Below, one piece after another: positions 43,516 to 51,931 of a stretch of DNA of 64,000 nt (positions are counted from its first letter, which is position 1; each line of letters opens with the position of its first letter). This DNA comes from Massilia sp. KIM (GTDB lineage: Bacteria > Pseudomonadota > Gammaproteobacteria > Burkholderiales > Burkholderiaceae_D), in NCBI RefSeq assembly GCF_002007115.1, contig NZ_MVAD01000001.1, positions 2,728,001 to 2,792,000 on the forward strand. Direction: 5' to 3'. The notes under the pieces are model-generated. The model made no database searches. It saw nothing but the letters and a program-made list of their open reading frames with translations, and was not told the origin of the DNA. The translations under genes were made by a program, and so were the position numbers.

Positions 43516-44695
43516 ACCGGACGACCTGCTGGATGCCGACCTGATCCTGGTTGGCGGCGGCCTGGCCAATGGCCTGATCGCCTGGCGCCTGCTGAGCCAG
43601 CGCCCGGCCCTGCGCCTGCTGCTGCTCGAGCAGGACGCGCGCATCGGCGGCAACCACACCTGGTCTTTCCATGACGGCGACCTGGACGCCGCCCAGCGCC
43701 AGTGGATCGCCCCGCTGGTGTCGAAGCGCTGGCCGCGCTATGACGTGATCTTCCCGCAGCACGCTCGCACGCTCGACAGCGGCTACGCCAGCGTGAGCTC
43801 CGAGGATTTCGCGCGCGTGATCGCGCCCGCGCTCGGCGCGGCGCTGCGCCTGGACGCCCGCATCGACACGCTCAGCCCCACCAGCGTGCGCCTTGCCGAC
43901 GGCCAGACCCTGCGCGCCCGCGCCGTGATCGACGGCCGCGGCATGCGCCCCAGCAGCCGCCTGGCGCTCGGCTACCAGACCTTCCTCGGCCAGGAAGTGC
44001 GCCTGGCGCGGCCGCACGGCCTGTCGGCCCCGATCATCATGGACGCCAGCGTGGCCCAGCAGGGCGGCTACCGCTTCGTCTACGTGCTGCCCTTCGGGCC
44101 GCAGCAGTTGCTGATCGAGGACACCCATTACGTGGACACCCAGGCCTGGGAGCCGGAACGCCTGCGCGCCAACATCGCGGCCTATGCGCAGGCGCGCGGC
44201 TGGGAGATCGTCGAACTGCTGCGCGAGGAAAGGGGCTCGCTCCCCATCGTGCTGGCCGGCGACTTCGACGACTACTGGAGCGACCTCCAGGGCCAGCCCT
44301 GCGCCGGCCTGCGCGCAGGTCTGTTCCACTCGACCACCGGCTACTCGCTGCCGCATGCGGTGCGCCTGGCCGAGCGCATCGCCACCCTGCCGGAACTCGA
44401 CGCGCCGCGCCTGTTCGAGGCGATCCACGCGGAGGCGCGCAGCGAATGGCGGCGCCAGCGCTTCTTCCGCATGCTCAACCGCATGCTGTTCCTGGCCGGC
44501 AGCCCGGACCACCGCTGGCGCGTGATGCAGCGCTTCTACCGCCTGCCCGCGTCCTTGATCGCCCATTTCTATGCCGGCCGCCTGAGTTTGGGCGACAAGG
44601 CGCGCATCCTGTCCGGCAAGCCGCCGGTGCCGGTGCTGCAGGCCCTGTCGGCCGTATGCAAGATCCACCCTCGTCAGATCAGGAAACACGAATGA
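43508..44695 (+). CDS. crtY: lycopene beta-cyclase CrtY
   Basis: A 395-residue flavoprotein cyclase that closes both ends of lycopene to beta-carotene. It starts with the nucleotide-binding strand ADLILVGGGLANGLIAWRL and contains YQTFLGQEVRL, MDASVAQQGGYRFVYVLPFG and the C-terminal FFRMLNRMLFLA region typical of CrtY. The first usable codon is a TTG at 43508, overlapping the crtX stop by 8 bp; no ATG precedes the nucleotide-binding strand in frame. The crtI start overlaps its stop as ATGA. Confidence 0.92.
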   Translation: MDKPDDLLDADLILVGGGLANGLIAWRLLSQRPALRLLLLEQDARIGGNHTWSFHDGDLDAAQRQWIAPLVSKRWPRYDVIFPQHARTLDSGYASVSSEDFARVIAPALGAALRLDARIDTLSPTSVRLADGQTLRARAVIDGRGMRPSSRLALGYQTFLGQEVRLARPHGLSAPIIMDASVAQQGGYRFVYVLPFGPQQLLIEDTHYVDTQAWEPERLRANIAAYAQARGWEIVELLREERGSLPIVLAGDFDDYWSDLQGQPCAGLRAGLFHSTTGYSLPHAVRLAERIATLPELDAPRLFEAIHAEARSEWRRQRFFRMLNRMLFLAGSPDHRWRVMQRFYRLPASLIAHFYAGRLSLGDKARILSGKPPVPVLQALSAVCKIHPRQIRKHE

Positions 44696-46194
44696 ACGCC
44701 ATGAAGAAAGCAGTCGTCGTGGGCGCCGGTTTCGGCGGCCTCGCGCTGGCCATCCGCCTGCAGGCCCAGGGCGTGCAGACCACCCTGCTGGAAAAACGCG
44801 ACAAGCCGGGCGGACGCGCCTACGTCTATGAAGACCAGGGCTTCGTCTTCGACGCCGGCCCCACGGTCATCACCGATCCCTCGGCCATCGAGGAGCTGTT
44901 CACCCTGGCCGGCAAGAAGATGAGCGACTACGTCGAGATGCTCGAGGTCTCGCCCTTCTATCGCCTGTGCTGGGAAGACGGCAGCCACTTCGACTACGCC
45001 AACGACCAGGAAGCGCTGGACCGCCAGATCCACGCCCGCAATCCGGCCGACGTGGCCGGCTACCACCGCTTCCTCGCCTATTCGAAGGCGGTGTTCGAGG
45101 AAGGCTATATCAAACTCGGCGCCGTGCCCTTCCTGTCCTTCCGCGACATGGTGGCGGCCGGCCCGCAACTGGCGCGCCTGCAGGCCTGGCGCAGCGTCTA
45201 CGGCATCGTCTCGCGCTTCATCCAGGACGAGCACCTGCGCCAGGCCTTTTCCTTCCATTCGCTGCTGGTGGGCGGCAATCCCTTCGCCACCTCCTCGATC
45301 TACACCCTGATCCACGCCCTGGAACGCCGCTGGGGCGTGTGGTTCCCGCGCGGCGGCACTGGCGCCCTGGTGCGCGGCCTGGTGCGCCTGTTCGAGGACC
45401 TCGGCGGACGCGTCGAGCTCAACGCGCCGGTGGCGCGTATCGAGACCAGCGGGTCGCGCGTGAGCGGCGTGCGGGTGGCGGACGGCCGCCTGTTCGAGGC
45501 TGACGCGGTGGCCTCGAACGCCGACGTGGTGCACACCTACGGCGACCTGCTCGGCCAGCACCGGCGCGGCCAGTCCGAGGCGAACGCCCTGCGCAAGAAG
45601 CGCTTCAGCAATTCGCTGTTCGTGCTGTACTTCGGGCTCGACCACCATCACAGCCAGCTCCAGCACCACACGGTGTGCTTCGGGCCGCGCTACCGCGAGC
45701 TGATCAAGGACATCTTCCAGGGCGACGCCCTGGCGGAGGACTTCTCGCTCTACCTGCACGCGCCCTGCGTCACCGATGCCTCGCTGGCGCCGCCCGGCTG
45801 CGGCAGCCACTACGTGCTGGCGCCCGTGCCCCACCTGGGCAATGCGCCAATCGACTGGGAGGTCGAAGGCCCGCTGTACCGCGACCGCATCTTCGACTAC
45901 CTCGAGCAGCGTTACATGCCGGGCCTGCGCAGCCAGCTCGTTACCAGTCGCATCTTCACCCCGCTCGACTTCCGCGACCAGCTCAACGCCCACCTGGGCT
46001 CGGCCTTCTCGCTGGAGCCGATCCTGACCCAGAGCGCCTGGTTCCGCCCGCACAACCGCGACGCAGAGCTGTCCAACCTCTACCTGGTGGGCGCCGGCAC
46101 CCATCCCGGCGCGGGCGTGCCGGGCGTGATCGGCTCGGCCAAGGCCACCGCCGGCCTGATGCTCGAGGGCGTCCATGCCGGGGTGGCGGCATGA
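44692..46194 (+). CDS. crtI: phytoene desaturase CrtI
   Basis: A 500-residue FAD-dependent desaturase that turns phytoene into lycopene. The dinucleotide-binding motif VVVGAGFGGLALAIRL is at the N-terminus, FDAGPTVITDPSAIEELF follows, and the C-terminal signature is LVGAGTHPGAGVPGVIGSAK. The ATG overlaps the crtY stop by 4 bp and the crtB start overlaps its own stop by 4 bp, so the operon is tightly coupled. Confidence 0.96.
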   Translation: MNAMKKAVVVGAGFGGLALAIRLQAQGVQTTLLEKRDKPGGRAYVYEDQGFVFDAGPTVITDPSAIEELFTLAGKKMSDYVEMLEVSPFYRLCWEDGSHFDYANDQEALDRQIHARNPADVAGYHRFLAYSKAVFEEGYIKLGAVPFLSFRDMVAAGPQLARLQAWRSVYGIVSRFIQDEHLRQAFSFHSLLVGGNPFATSSIYTLIHALERRWGVWFPRGGTGALVRGLVRLFEDLGGRVELNAPVARIETSGSRVSGVRVADGRLFEADAVASNADVVHTYGDLLGQHRRGQSEANALRKKRFSNSLFVLYFGLDHHHSQLQHHTVCFGPRYRELIKDIFQGDALAEDFSLYLHAPCVTDASLAPPGCGSHYVLAPVPHLGNAPIDWEVEGPLYRDRIFDYLEQRYMPGLRSQLVTSRIFTPLDFRDQLNAHLGSAFSLEPILTQSAWFRPHNRDAELSNLYLVGAGTHPGAGVPGVIGSAKATAGLMLEGVHAGVAA

Positions 46195-47162
46195 GCGAGG
46201 CCCTGCTCGACCACGCCACCCAGACCATCGAGGTCGGGTCCAAGAGCTTCGCCGCGGCGGCCAGGCTGTTCTCGCCCGAGGTGCGGCGCAGCGTGCTGAT
46301 GCTGTACGCCTGGTGCCGCCACTGCGACGACGTGGTGGACGGCCAGGAGCTCGGCTTCAACGCGGCGCCGTCGGCTCCGCACGATGCGCGCGCCAAGCTC
46401 GAGGAGCTGGTCGACCTGACGCGCCGTGCTTATGCCGGCGAGCGCATGCGCGACCCGGCCTTCGCCGCCTTCCAGGAAGTGGCCCTGGGCCACGCGATGC
46501 CGCCACGCTTCGCCTTCGACCACCTGGCCGGCTTCGCGATGGACGTCGAGGGCGCGCGCTACGAGACCATCCACGACACCCTGCGCTACTGCTACCACGT
46601 GGCCGGCGTGGTCGGCCTGATGATGGCCACCATCATGGGCGCCAGGGACGCGGCGGTGCTGGACCGCGCCTGCGACCTGGGCCTGGCTTTCCAGCTCACC
46701 AACATCGCGCGCGACATCGTGGAGGACGCCGCCATCGGGCGCTGCTACCTGCCGGCCGAATGGCTGCGCGAGGCCGGGATCCCGCCCGACGAAGTGGCCC
46801 ATCTGCGCCACCGCGAAACGCTGGCCCGGGTGGCCGCTCGGCTGGTCGATTACGCGGAGCCGTATTACGACTCGGCCGGGGTCGGCATCGCCGCCCTGCC
46901 CTTGCGTTCGGCCTGGGCGATCGCCACCGCGCGCAACGTCTACCGGCAGATCGGGATCGAAGTGAAGCGGCGCGGCGCGCGCGCCTGGGACGAGCGCTGC
47001 GGCACCTCGAAGGCGACCAAGCTGTGGCTGCTGGGGAAAGGCGGCGTGAGCGCGCTCACTTCGCGTCTGGGGACGATGCCGGAACGTCCTGGCGCCCTGT
47101 GGCAGCGGCCTGGCGGTGCTCCCGGAACGAACCCTGGTGGCGCGCTTGCAGCTGACGCTTGA
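46191..47162 (+). CDS. crtB: phytoene synthase CrtB
   Basis: A 323-residue squalene/phytoene synthase that condenses two geranylgeranyl diphosphates. Both Asp-rich motifs are present: WCRHCDDVVDG and LTNIARDIVEDA, plus RCYLPAEWL. The first 285 residues carry the conserved fold; the Pro/Gly/Ala-rich tail overlaps the convergent crtZ gene by 107 bp. It starts by ATGA overlap with crtI. Confidence 0.95.
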   Translation: MSEALLDHATQTIEVGSKSFAAAARLFSPEVRRSVLMLYAWCRHCDDVVDGQELGFNAAPSAPHDARAKLEELVDLTRRAYAGERMRDPAFAAFQEVALGHAMPPRFAFDHLAGFAMDVEGARYETIHDTLRYCYHVAGVVGLMMATIMGARDAAVLDRACDLGLAFQLTNIARDIVEDAAIGRCYLPAEWLREAGIPPDEVAHLRHRETLARVAARLVDYAEPYYDSAGVGIAALPLRSAWAIATARNVYRQIGIEVKRRGARAWDERCGTSKATKLWLLGKGGVSALTSRLGTMPERPGALWQRPGGAPGTNPGGALAADA

Positions 47163-47592
47163 GTTCCTCGACGGGCGGCGCGTACAGGAAGCCGAAGGAC
47201 ACCGCGCCGTCCTTGCCCTCGACCGCGTGGTGCATGCGGTGGGCCTGGTACAGGCGCTTGAGGTAGCCGCTCTTCGGCACGTAGCGGAAGGGCCAGCGGC
47301 GGTGCACCAGGCCGTCGTGGGCGACGAAGTAGAGGAAACCATAGGCCGTCATCCCGGCGCCTATCCATTCGAGCGGATGGGCGCCGCGGGTGCCGAACCA
47401 GATCAGGGCGATGGCGACGGCGGCGAAGACCACGGCGTACAGGTCGTTCTTCTCGAACCAGCCGCGACGCGGTTCGTGGTGCGAGCGGTGCCATCCCCAG
47501 CCGAAGCCGTGCATGATGTACTTGTGCGCGACGATGGAAAACACTTCCATCATCACGACGGTCAGGACGACGATCAGGGCGTTCTGCAGCAT
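47056..47592 (-). CDS. crtZ: beta-carotene hydroxylase CrtZ
   Basis: A 178-residue membrane di-iron hydroxylase that converts beta-carotene to zeaxanthin. The histidine clusters are intact: HKYIMHG, HRSHHEP, HDGLVH and HRMHHA. Four hydrophobic segments surround them. It lies convergent to crtB, sharing 107 bp at the 3' ends, the same relative orientation as in Pantoea carotenoid clusters. Residues after about 155 are low-complexity and are the part that overlaps crtB. Confidence 0.94.
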   Translation of the reverse strand: MLQNALIVVLTVVMMEVFSIVAHKYIMHGFGWGWHRSHHEPRRGWFEKNDLYAVVFAAVAIALIWFGTRGAHPLEWIGAGMTAYGFLYFVAHDGLVHRRWPFRYVPKSGYLKRLYQAHRMHHAVEGKDGAVSFGFLYAPPVEELKRQLQARHQGSFREHRQAAATGRQDVPASSPDAK

Positions 47593-47724
47593 GGCTGGGT
47601 GGTCGAATCGGCAAGCATTAGGATGCCACAGCCTACCATATCCGCCTGCAGCGCACGGCGCGCCGGCACAGCTGGCAGGATTTCTTACTCACAACAAAAC
47701 CGGTTCATCAGCAAAGGATTCGCC

Positions 47725-48135
47725 ATGATTCGCTTCCCTCTCCTCCCTCTTCTCGCCGGCCTGCTGCTCGCCGCAGGCGCTTCGGCGGCCACGGTCGAAG
47801 TGCGCGTGACCAAGGTCGGCCCGAAGGGCAAAGTGAACGTCGCGGTGTGCGACAAGGAGCGCTTCCTCAAGCAGTGCCTCTACCACGCCTCGGTGCCGGC
47901 GAAGGCCGGCGAAACCGTGGTGAGCATCCCCGACGTGCCGGCCGGCACCTGGGCGGTTCTGGCTTACCAGGACGAGAACGAGAACGGCCAACTGGACCGC
48001 AACGTGATCGGCATCCCGAAGGAGAACTACGGTTTCAGCCGCGACGCCAAGAGCATGTTCGGGCCGCCGAAGTTCGAGGCGGCGGCGATCCAGGTCGGCG
48101 AAGGGACGGTGAAGGCGGAGGTCGCCCTCCATTGA
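47725..48135 (+). CDS. DUF2141 domain-containing protein
   Basis: A 136-residue secreted protein. The signal peptide ends AAGASA; the mature part has KVNVAVCDKERFL, SIPDVPAGTWAVLAYQDEN and NGQLDRNVIGIPKENYGFS, the family pattern of a small beta-sandwich. Proteins of this family are periplasmic or outer-membrane-associated with no fixed function. The DENENGQLDRN stretch has spaced acidic residues that could bind calcium. It is divergent from crtZ. The ATG at 47725 fits the signal peptide. Confidence 0.85.
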   Translation: MIRFPLLPLLAGLLLAAGASAATVEVRVTKVGPKGKVNVAVCDKERFLKQCLYHASVPAKAGETVVSIPDVPAGTWAVLAYQDENENGQLDRNVIGIPKENYGFSRDAKSMFGPPKFEAAAIQVGEGTVKAEVALH

Positions 48136-48398
48136 GTAAGGAGAACGGCACAGTCCCCATAGGCCAACGGTATTCGGATCAAGGATGGCGCTGGGCCACA
48201 TTGGGCCCCTGCGCTTGTTGGGGGCTGAGCTGATCCTGCGATCGCCCATGCATCCTCAGGCGCTTCCAGGGCTGGTTCGTCGTCTTGACGCAAGCGCCCA
48301 ATGACTGCCAAAACCGCTTATTACCTCCCTTCGTCGCGCCCTGCTCCGAACCGAGAACGTCCGGAGCCGCGGACCGGATGCGCAAGCCGGCGTAAGTT

Positions 48399-49301
48399 TC
48401 AGGCGGCGGTCAGGAAGGGCAAGGCGCGCGCCAGCAAGGCCTCCGGCGCCTCTTCTGGCACGTAGTGGCCGCAGGCCAGCGCTTCGCCCTCGACCTGGTC
48501 GGCCACGCGCCGCCATTCTTCGAGCGGCCGGAAGCAGCGGTGCACCACGCCCTCGGCGCCCCATAGCACCAGGAGCGGCATGGCCAGGCGGCGGCCAGCG
48601 TCGCGGTCGGCGCGGTCGTGTTCGAGGTCTATGCCGGCCGCGGCGCGGTAATCCTCGCAGATGCCGTGGGCGGCGCCGGGCAGGCCCAGGCAGCGCTGGT
48701 ACTCCGCCAGCGCGCGCGGATCGAAAGGCGCAAGGCCGCTGCTGCGCCGGCCCATCACGTCGGTGACGTAGGCGCGCGGGTCGGCCTCGATCAGGCGCTC
48801 GGGCAGCGGCGCTGGCTGAATCAGGAAGAACCAGTGCCAGTAGGCGCGGGCGAAGGCTTCGCCGGTCTGTTCGTACATGGCCAGGGTGGGCGCGATATCT
48901 AGCAGCACCATGCGCGCGACTGCCTGCGGATGGTCGGCCGCGAGCCGGTGCGCGACACGGGCGCCGCGGTCGTGGGCCATCACCTTGAAGCGCTCGAAGC
49001 CGAAGCTGCGCATCACGGCCAGCATGTCGGCGGCCATGCTGCGCTTGCTGTAGTTGGCGTGATCAGGCTCGCCCTGGGGCTTGGACGAGTCGCCGTAGCC
49101 GCGCAGGTCGCAGGCCACCACCGTGAAGCGCTGCGCCAGCGTGGGCGCGACCTTGTGCCAGATGGCGTGGGTCTGCGGATGACCGTGCAGCAGCAGGAGC
49201 GGCTCACCGGCGCCGCCGATGGTGGCGCGGATGGTCAGGCCGGGTTCGACCTCGACGTCGTGGGTGCGGAAGTGGGGGAAGAGTTCGGTCATGCCGCTCA
49301 T
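48399..49301 (-). CDS. alpha/beta hydrolase, haloacetate dehalogenase-like
   Basis: A 300-residue alpha/beta hydrolase. The nucleophile is an Asp in MAHDRGARVAHRLAADHP rather than a Ser, and YWHWFFLIQPAPLPERLI follows; both are typical of fluoroacetate/haloacetate dehalogenases and related epoxide hydrolases. LHGHPQTHAIWHKV carries the oxyanion loop and the late His lies in GHYVPEEAPE. It would release halide from haloacetates, but many relatives act on other substrates. It starts 1 bp after the KfrA-like gene stop, so it is coupled to that gene. Confidence 0.82.
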   Translation of the reverse strand: MSGMTELFPHFRTHDVEVEPGLTIRATIGGAGEPLLLLHGHPQTHAIWHKVAPTLAQRFTVVACDLRGYGDSSKPQGEPDHANYSKRSMAADMLAVMRSFGFERFKVMAHDRGARVAHRLAADHPQAVARMVLLDIAPTLAMYEQTGEAFARAYWHWFFLIQPAPLPERLIEADPRAYVTDVMGRRSSGLAPFDPRALAEYQRCLGLPGAAHGICEDYRAAAGIDLEHDRADRDAGRRLAMPLLVLWGAEGVVHRCFRPLEEWRRVADQVEGEALACGHYVPEEAPEALLARALPFLTAA

Positions 49302-49302
49302 C

Positions 49303-49878
49303 TTACTTGAGGGGCCAGAGGTCGTCGATCTCGAAGGCGTCGGAGCGGGCGCTGGTCAGGACGCTGCTGAAGGGCGAGATGTCGCGGCTGCCGCAGCGCG
49401 AATTCGACATCAGGACGCCGAAGTTGCCCAGCCCGTCCGTCGCCGGACTGCGGCGCGGGCTGGCGCGCTCGCGCACCTGGGCAGGGGCCTGGTCGGCGAG
49501 CGGCGCGCCTTCCAGCTTTTCCAGACGCGCGGTGAGCAGGGCCACGGTGTCGCGCAGCTCGGCCAGCTCGCGGTCCTTGTCGCGCAGGGCCTGCTCCTGC
49601 TGCGCGTGCAGCTTGCGCATGTGGCGCTCGGCCTCGAGGTGCAACTGCTCGGCCAGTTGGGCGATCAGGTCTTGCAGCGCGCGCTCGGTGTCGGCGCGCT
49701 GCAGGCCGGCGCCGGCGCCCTCGCCTTCCAGCTCCTTGAGGTATTTGTGGATGGTCGACTTGGAGCCGGTGTCACCGAGGGCGCGGCGCACCGCGTCGGC
49801 CGAGGGATAGGCGCCCTCCGCCAGCAGGCGGTCGCGCACTACCCTCACCTGCGACTTGGTCAATCCGCTACGCGCCAT
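49303..49878 (-). CDS. KfrA-like DNA-binding protein with coiled coil
   Basis: A 191-residue protein. Residues 1-55 match the KfrA N-terminal DNA-binding domain (SADAVRRALGDTGSKSTIHKYLKELE), a helix-turn-helix known mostly from plasmid maintenance proteins. Residues 60-125 are a heptad-rich coiled coil (Leu/Glu/Arg/Gln), and the tail is short and low in structure. It sits between a cation/proton antiporter gene (24 bp upstream) and a dehalogenase-like gene (1 bp downstream), which suggests a chromosomal role as regulator of that operon. Confidence 0.85.
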   Translation of the reverse strand: MARSGLTKSQVRVVRDRLLAEGAYPSADAVRRALGDTGSKSTIHKYLKELEGEGAGAGLQRADTERALQDLIAQLAEQLHLEAERHMRKLHAQQEQALRDKDRELAELRDTVALLTARLEKLEGAPLADQAPAQVRERASPRRSPATDGLGNFGVLMSNSRCGSRDISPFSSVLTSARSDAFEIDDLWPLK

Positions 49879-49902
49879 CTTTACGTCCTCTCGTTTGCAT
49901 CT

Positions 49903-51111
49903 TCAGGAGCTGGCCTGACTCACCAGCCCGCGGTTGTGATCACGGTTGAGTTTCGGGTGCACCACCGGAATTGTCAACATCGTGCTGGCGGCCGCCATCA
50001 GGAGCAGCGCGGTGAAGGTCTCGCTGGTGATGATGCCCTTGTCGAGCAGGATGTTGGCGAAGATGATCTCGATAAGGCCCTTGGTCTGCAGCAGCCAGCC
50101 GATGACCGAGGCTTCGCCGCGCTTCCAGTTGAGCAGCTTGCCCGCGATGTGGGCGCCGGCGAGCTTGCCGCCCACGGAGGCGAACAGCAGCAGGCCGGCG
50201 ACCACGAACACCGCATAGCCGCCCAGGTCCCACTTGGTGCGCAGGCCGGTGCTGAGGAAGAAAACCGGCATCAGGACCAGCAGGACGTTGCGGAACAGCG
50301 TATCCAGGTGTTCCTGCTCGAACCAGTCGGCATCCATCACCACGCCGGCGAGGAAGGCGCCGACCATGAAGTGCAGGCCGGCCCAGTCGGCGCCGAGGGC
50401 GCAGACGATCAGCCAGATCAGGGCTGCGTACCAGCGGTCGCGCTGCTCCAGACGCGGCATGAGGCGGCGGTACAGGAAGGTGGCGGCGCCGAAGGCGAGC
50501 ATGAAGCCGAGCTGGCGGCCGACGCGCTCCCAGTCGAGCATGATCAGGGCCAGCACGGCCCAGATCGCGACGTCGTCCAGGCTGGCGTAGCGCAGGATGC
50601 GCTGGCCCATGGGCTGGCGCAGGATGTCGAGTTTTTCCATCAGGAGGACCAGCACCGGCAGCGCGGTGACGGCGCAGGCCATGCCGGTGCCCAACATGAA
50701 CTGCCAGGTGGAGGCCTTGGGGCCGACCCAGCCGGGCATCGAGAGCAGCAGGAGCGCGGCGCCGCAGCCGAACAGCAGCGGCATGCCAAGCGAGAGGCCG
50801 GCGGTGGTGGCGCTTTCGCGGCGGTATTGCCAGACTTTTTTCAGGTCGAGTTCGATACCGGCGAGCATCACGAAGAGCATCACGCCCCAGGTGGAAATGC
50901 CGCTGAGGATCTTGACGACATCGGGGGTGAAGACCCAGGCGTGGTAATCGGGGAAGACGGCGCCGAGCACGCCCGGGCCGAGGACGATGCCCATGATGAT
51001 TTGGACCACCGCCAACGGGGCAAAGTAATCGGTCTTGAACAGGCGCCAGACCAGATAGGGCGCGGTGAAGATCAGCAGCATTGCGATCAGGAAGATTTCT
51101 GTGGTGCTCAT
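49903..51111 (-). CDS. cation:proton antiporter, CPA2 (KefB-like) family
   Basis: A 402-residue membrane protein with 11-13 hydrophobic segments and no C-terminal RCK/TrkA-N domain. Segments such as VVQIIMGIVLGPGVLG, ASLDDVAIWAVLALI and HFMVGAFLAGVVMDADW are typical of CPA2 antiporters; the DD in SLDD is the ion-exchange position. It would exchange potassium or sodium for protons. The ATG at 51111 begins the first membrane segment; longer in-frame reading has no such character. It heads an operon with the KfrA-like and dehalogenase-like genes. Confidence 0.9.
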   Translation of the reverse strand: MSTTEIFLIAMLLIFTAPYLVWRLFKTDYFAPLAVVQIIMGIVLGPGVLGAVFPDYHAWVFTPDVVKILSGISTWGVMLFVMLAGIELDLKKVWQYRRESATTAGLSLGMPLLFGCGAALLLLSMPGWVGPKASTWQFMLGTGMACAVTALPVLVLLMEKLDILRQPMGQRILRYASLDDVAIWAVLALIMLDWERVGRQLGFMLAFGAATFLYRRLMPRLEQRDRWYAALIWLIVCALGADWAGLHFMVGAFLAGVVMDADWFEQEHLDTLFRNVLLVLMPVFFLSTGLRTKWDLGGYAVFVVAGLLLFASVGGKLAGAHIAGKLLNWKRGEASVIGWLLQTKGLIEIIFANILLDKGIITSETFTALLLMAAASTMLTIPVVHPKLNRDHNRGLVSQASS

Positions 51112-51133
51112 GGGTCCCCTTGTCGTTGTTGTG

Positions 51134-51151
51134 ATTACGTAATTACGTAAT
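51134..51151. promoter_or_regulatory. overlapping palindromes ATTACGTAATTACGTAAT
   Basis: Two ATTACGTAAT palindromes overlap by two bases to make an 18-bp palindrome 23 bp upstream of the antiporter start. Short AT-rich palindromes are the known type of KfrA target, and a KfrA-like gene is in this operon, so autoregulation is a plausible reading. Confidence 0.5.
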
Positions 51152-51376
51152 TCGCGATGGTATAGAACAATTTGCAATTCGGGAAGTGGTTTGCGGGAAA
51201 ATCTGGGATCGTTTCCAGGGTGAGAGGTCGACCGGGCTGTTCGGAGCGGCTCGACTGGCGGGAAACTACCGTACTCAGCCATTGTTTTGCCCTCGAGCTG
51301 ACCCTCGTGGGGCCTCCGCTTCGCTATCCAGACGAATCCCGTGGCTCCCGGGACATCGCTTCCATGCGTCGCGCCG

Positions 51377-51399
51377 GCGATTACCTGGCAAGTAATCGC
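51377..51399. promoter_or_regulatory. dyad GCGATTAC-N7-GTAATCGC
   Basis: Perfect 8-bp arms with a 7-bp spacer (CTGGCAA), 62 bp upstream of the membrane protein start. The TTAC...GTAA core is like MarR or TetR operators. Confidence 0.4.
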
Positions 51400-51460
51400 G
51401 GCACGATCCACGCCGCACCACAATGGCCTCACCGATTCATTCAACCCAAGGAGAGACGCC

Positions 51461-51877
51461 ATGAACACCATCCAATCTTCGCGCCTGCTGAAGTTCGCTT
51501 TCGCCGCCGATGCGGTCGTCAGCGGAGCGGTCGCTGTTCTTCAACTGGCCTTGACGGATGCCTTGGCCGCCCTGCTGGGGCTGCCGCACATGCTGCTGCT
51601 GGAGAGTGGAATCTTCCTCGTCGGCTATGCAGCCTTGCTGGCGGTACTGGCGCGCAAGGACAGCCTGCCGCGCGCACTGGTGCTGTTCCTGGTGCTTGGC
51701 AACGTGGGATGGGCGCTTGGCTGCGGGCTGACGATTGCGCTGACGAGCCCCGGCGCGCTGGGCGTCGGGTTCGTACTGGTACAGGCGGTCACGGTGCTGG
51801 TTTTCGCCGGACTGCAGTTGGCCGGGCTGAAAGCGTCGGCGCCCGGTGCGGCGAGCGCCCATCCCCGGGTTGCATGA
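51461..51877 (+). CDS. small four-TM membrane protein
   Basis: A 138-residue hydrophobic protein with four predicted membrane helices (about 11-33, 42-63, 68-90, 100-122) and short loops. AAGGAGAG precedes the ATG at 51461. It has no motif that I can name; the fold resembles small DoxX-like or SPW-type integral proteins of unknown role. It has its own upstream dyad and stands alone, convergent with the VOC gene. Confidence 0.75.
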   Translation: MNTIQSSRLLKFAFAADAVVSGAVAVLQLALTDALAALLGLPHMLLLESGIFLVGYAALLAVLARKDSLPRALVLFLVLGNVGWALGCGLTIALTSPGALGVGFVLVQAVTVLVFAGLQLAGLKASAPGAASAHPRVA

Positions 51878-51931
51878 GAACAGGCGCTCCGGACGCATGC
51901 CGGAGCGCCTATTACGCCGATGGCGTGCAGC

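Larger units (their letters stand above)
51112..51460. other. intergenic region between antiporter and small membrane protein genes
   Basis: 349 bp divergent region. It holds overlapping ATTACGTAAT palindromes (51134-51151) close to the antiporter gene and a GCGATTAC/GTAATCGC dyad (51377-51399) close to the membrane protein gene. No gene is recognised. Confidence 0.6.
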
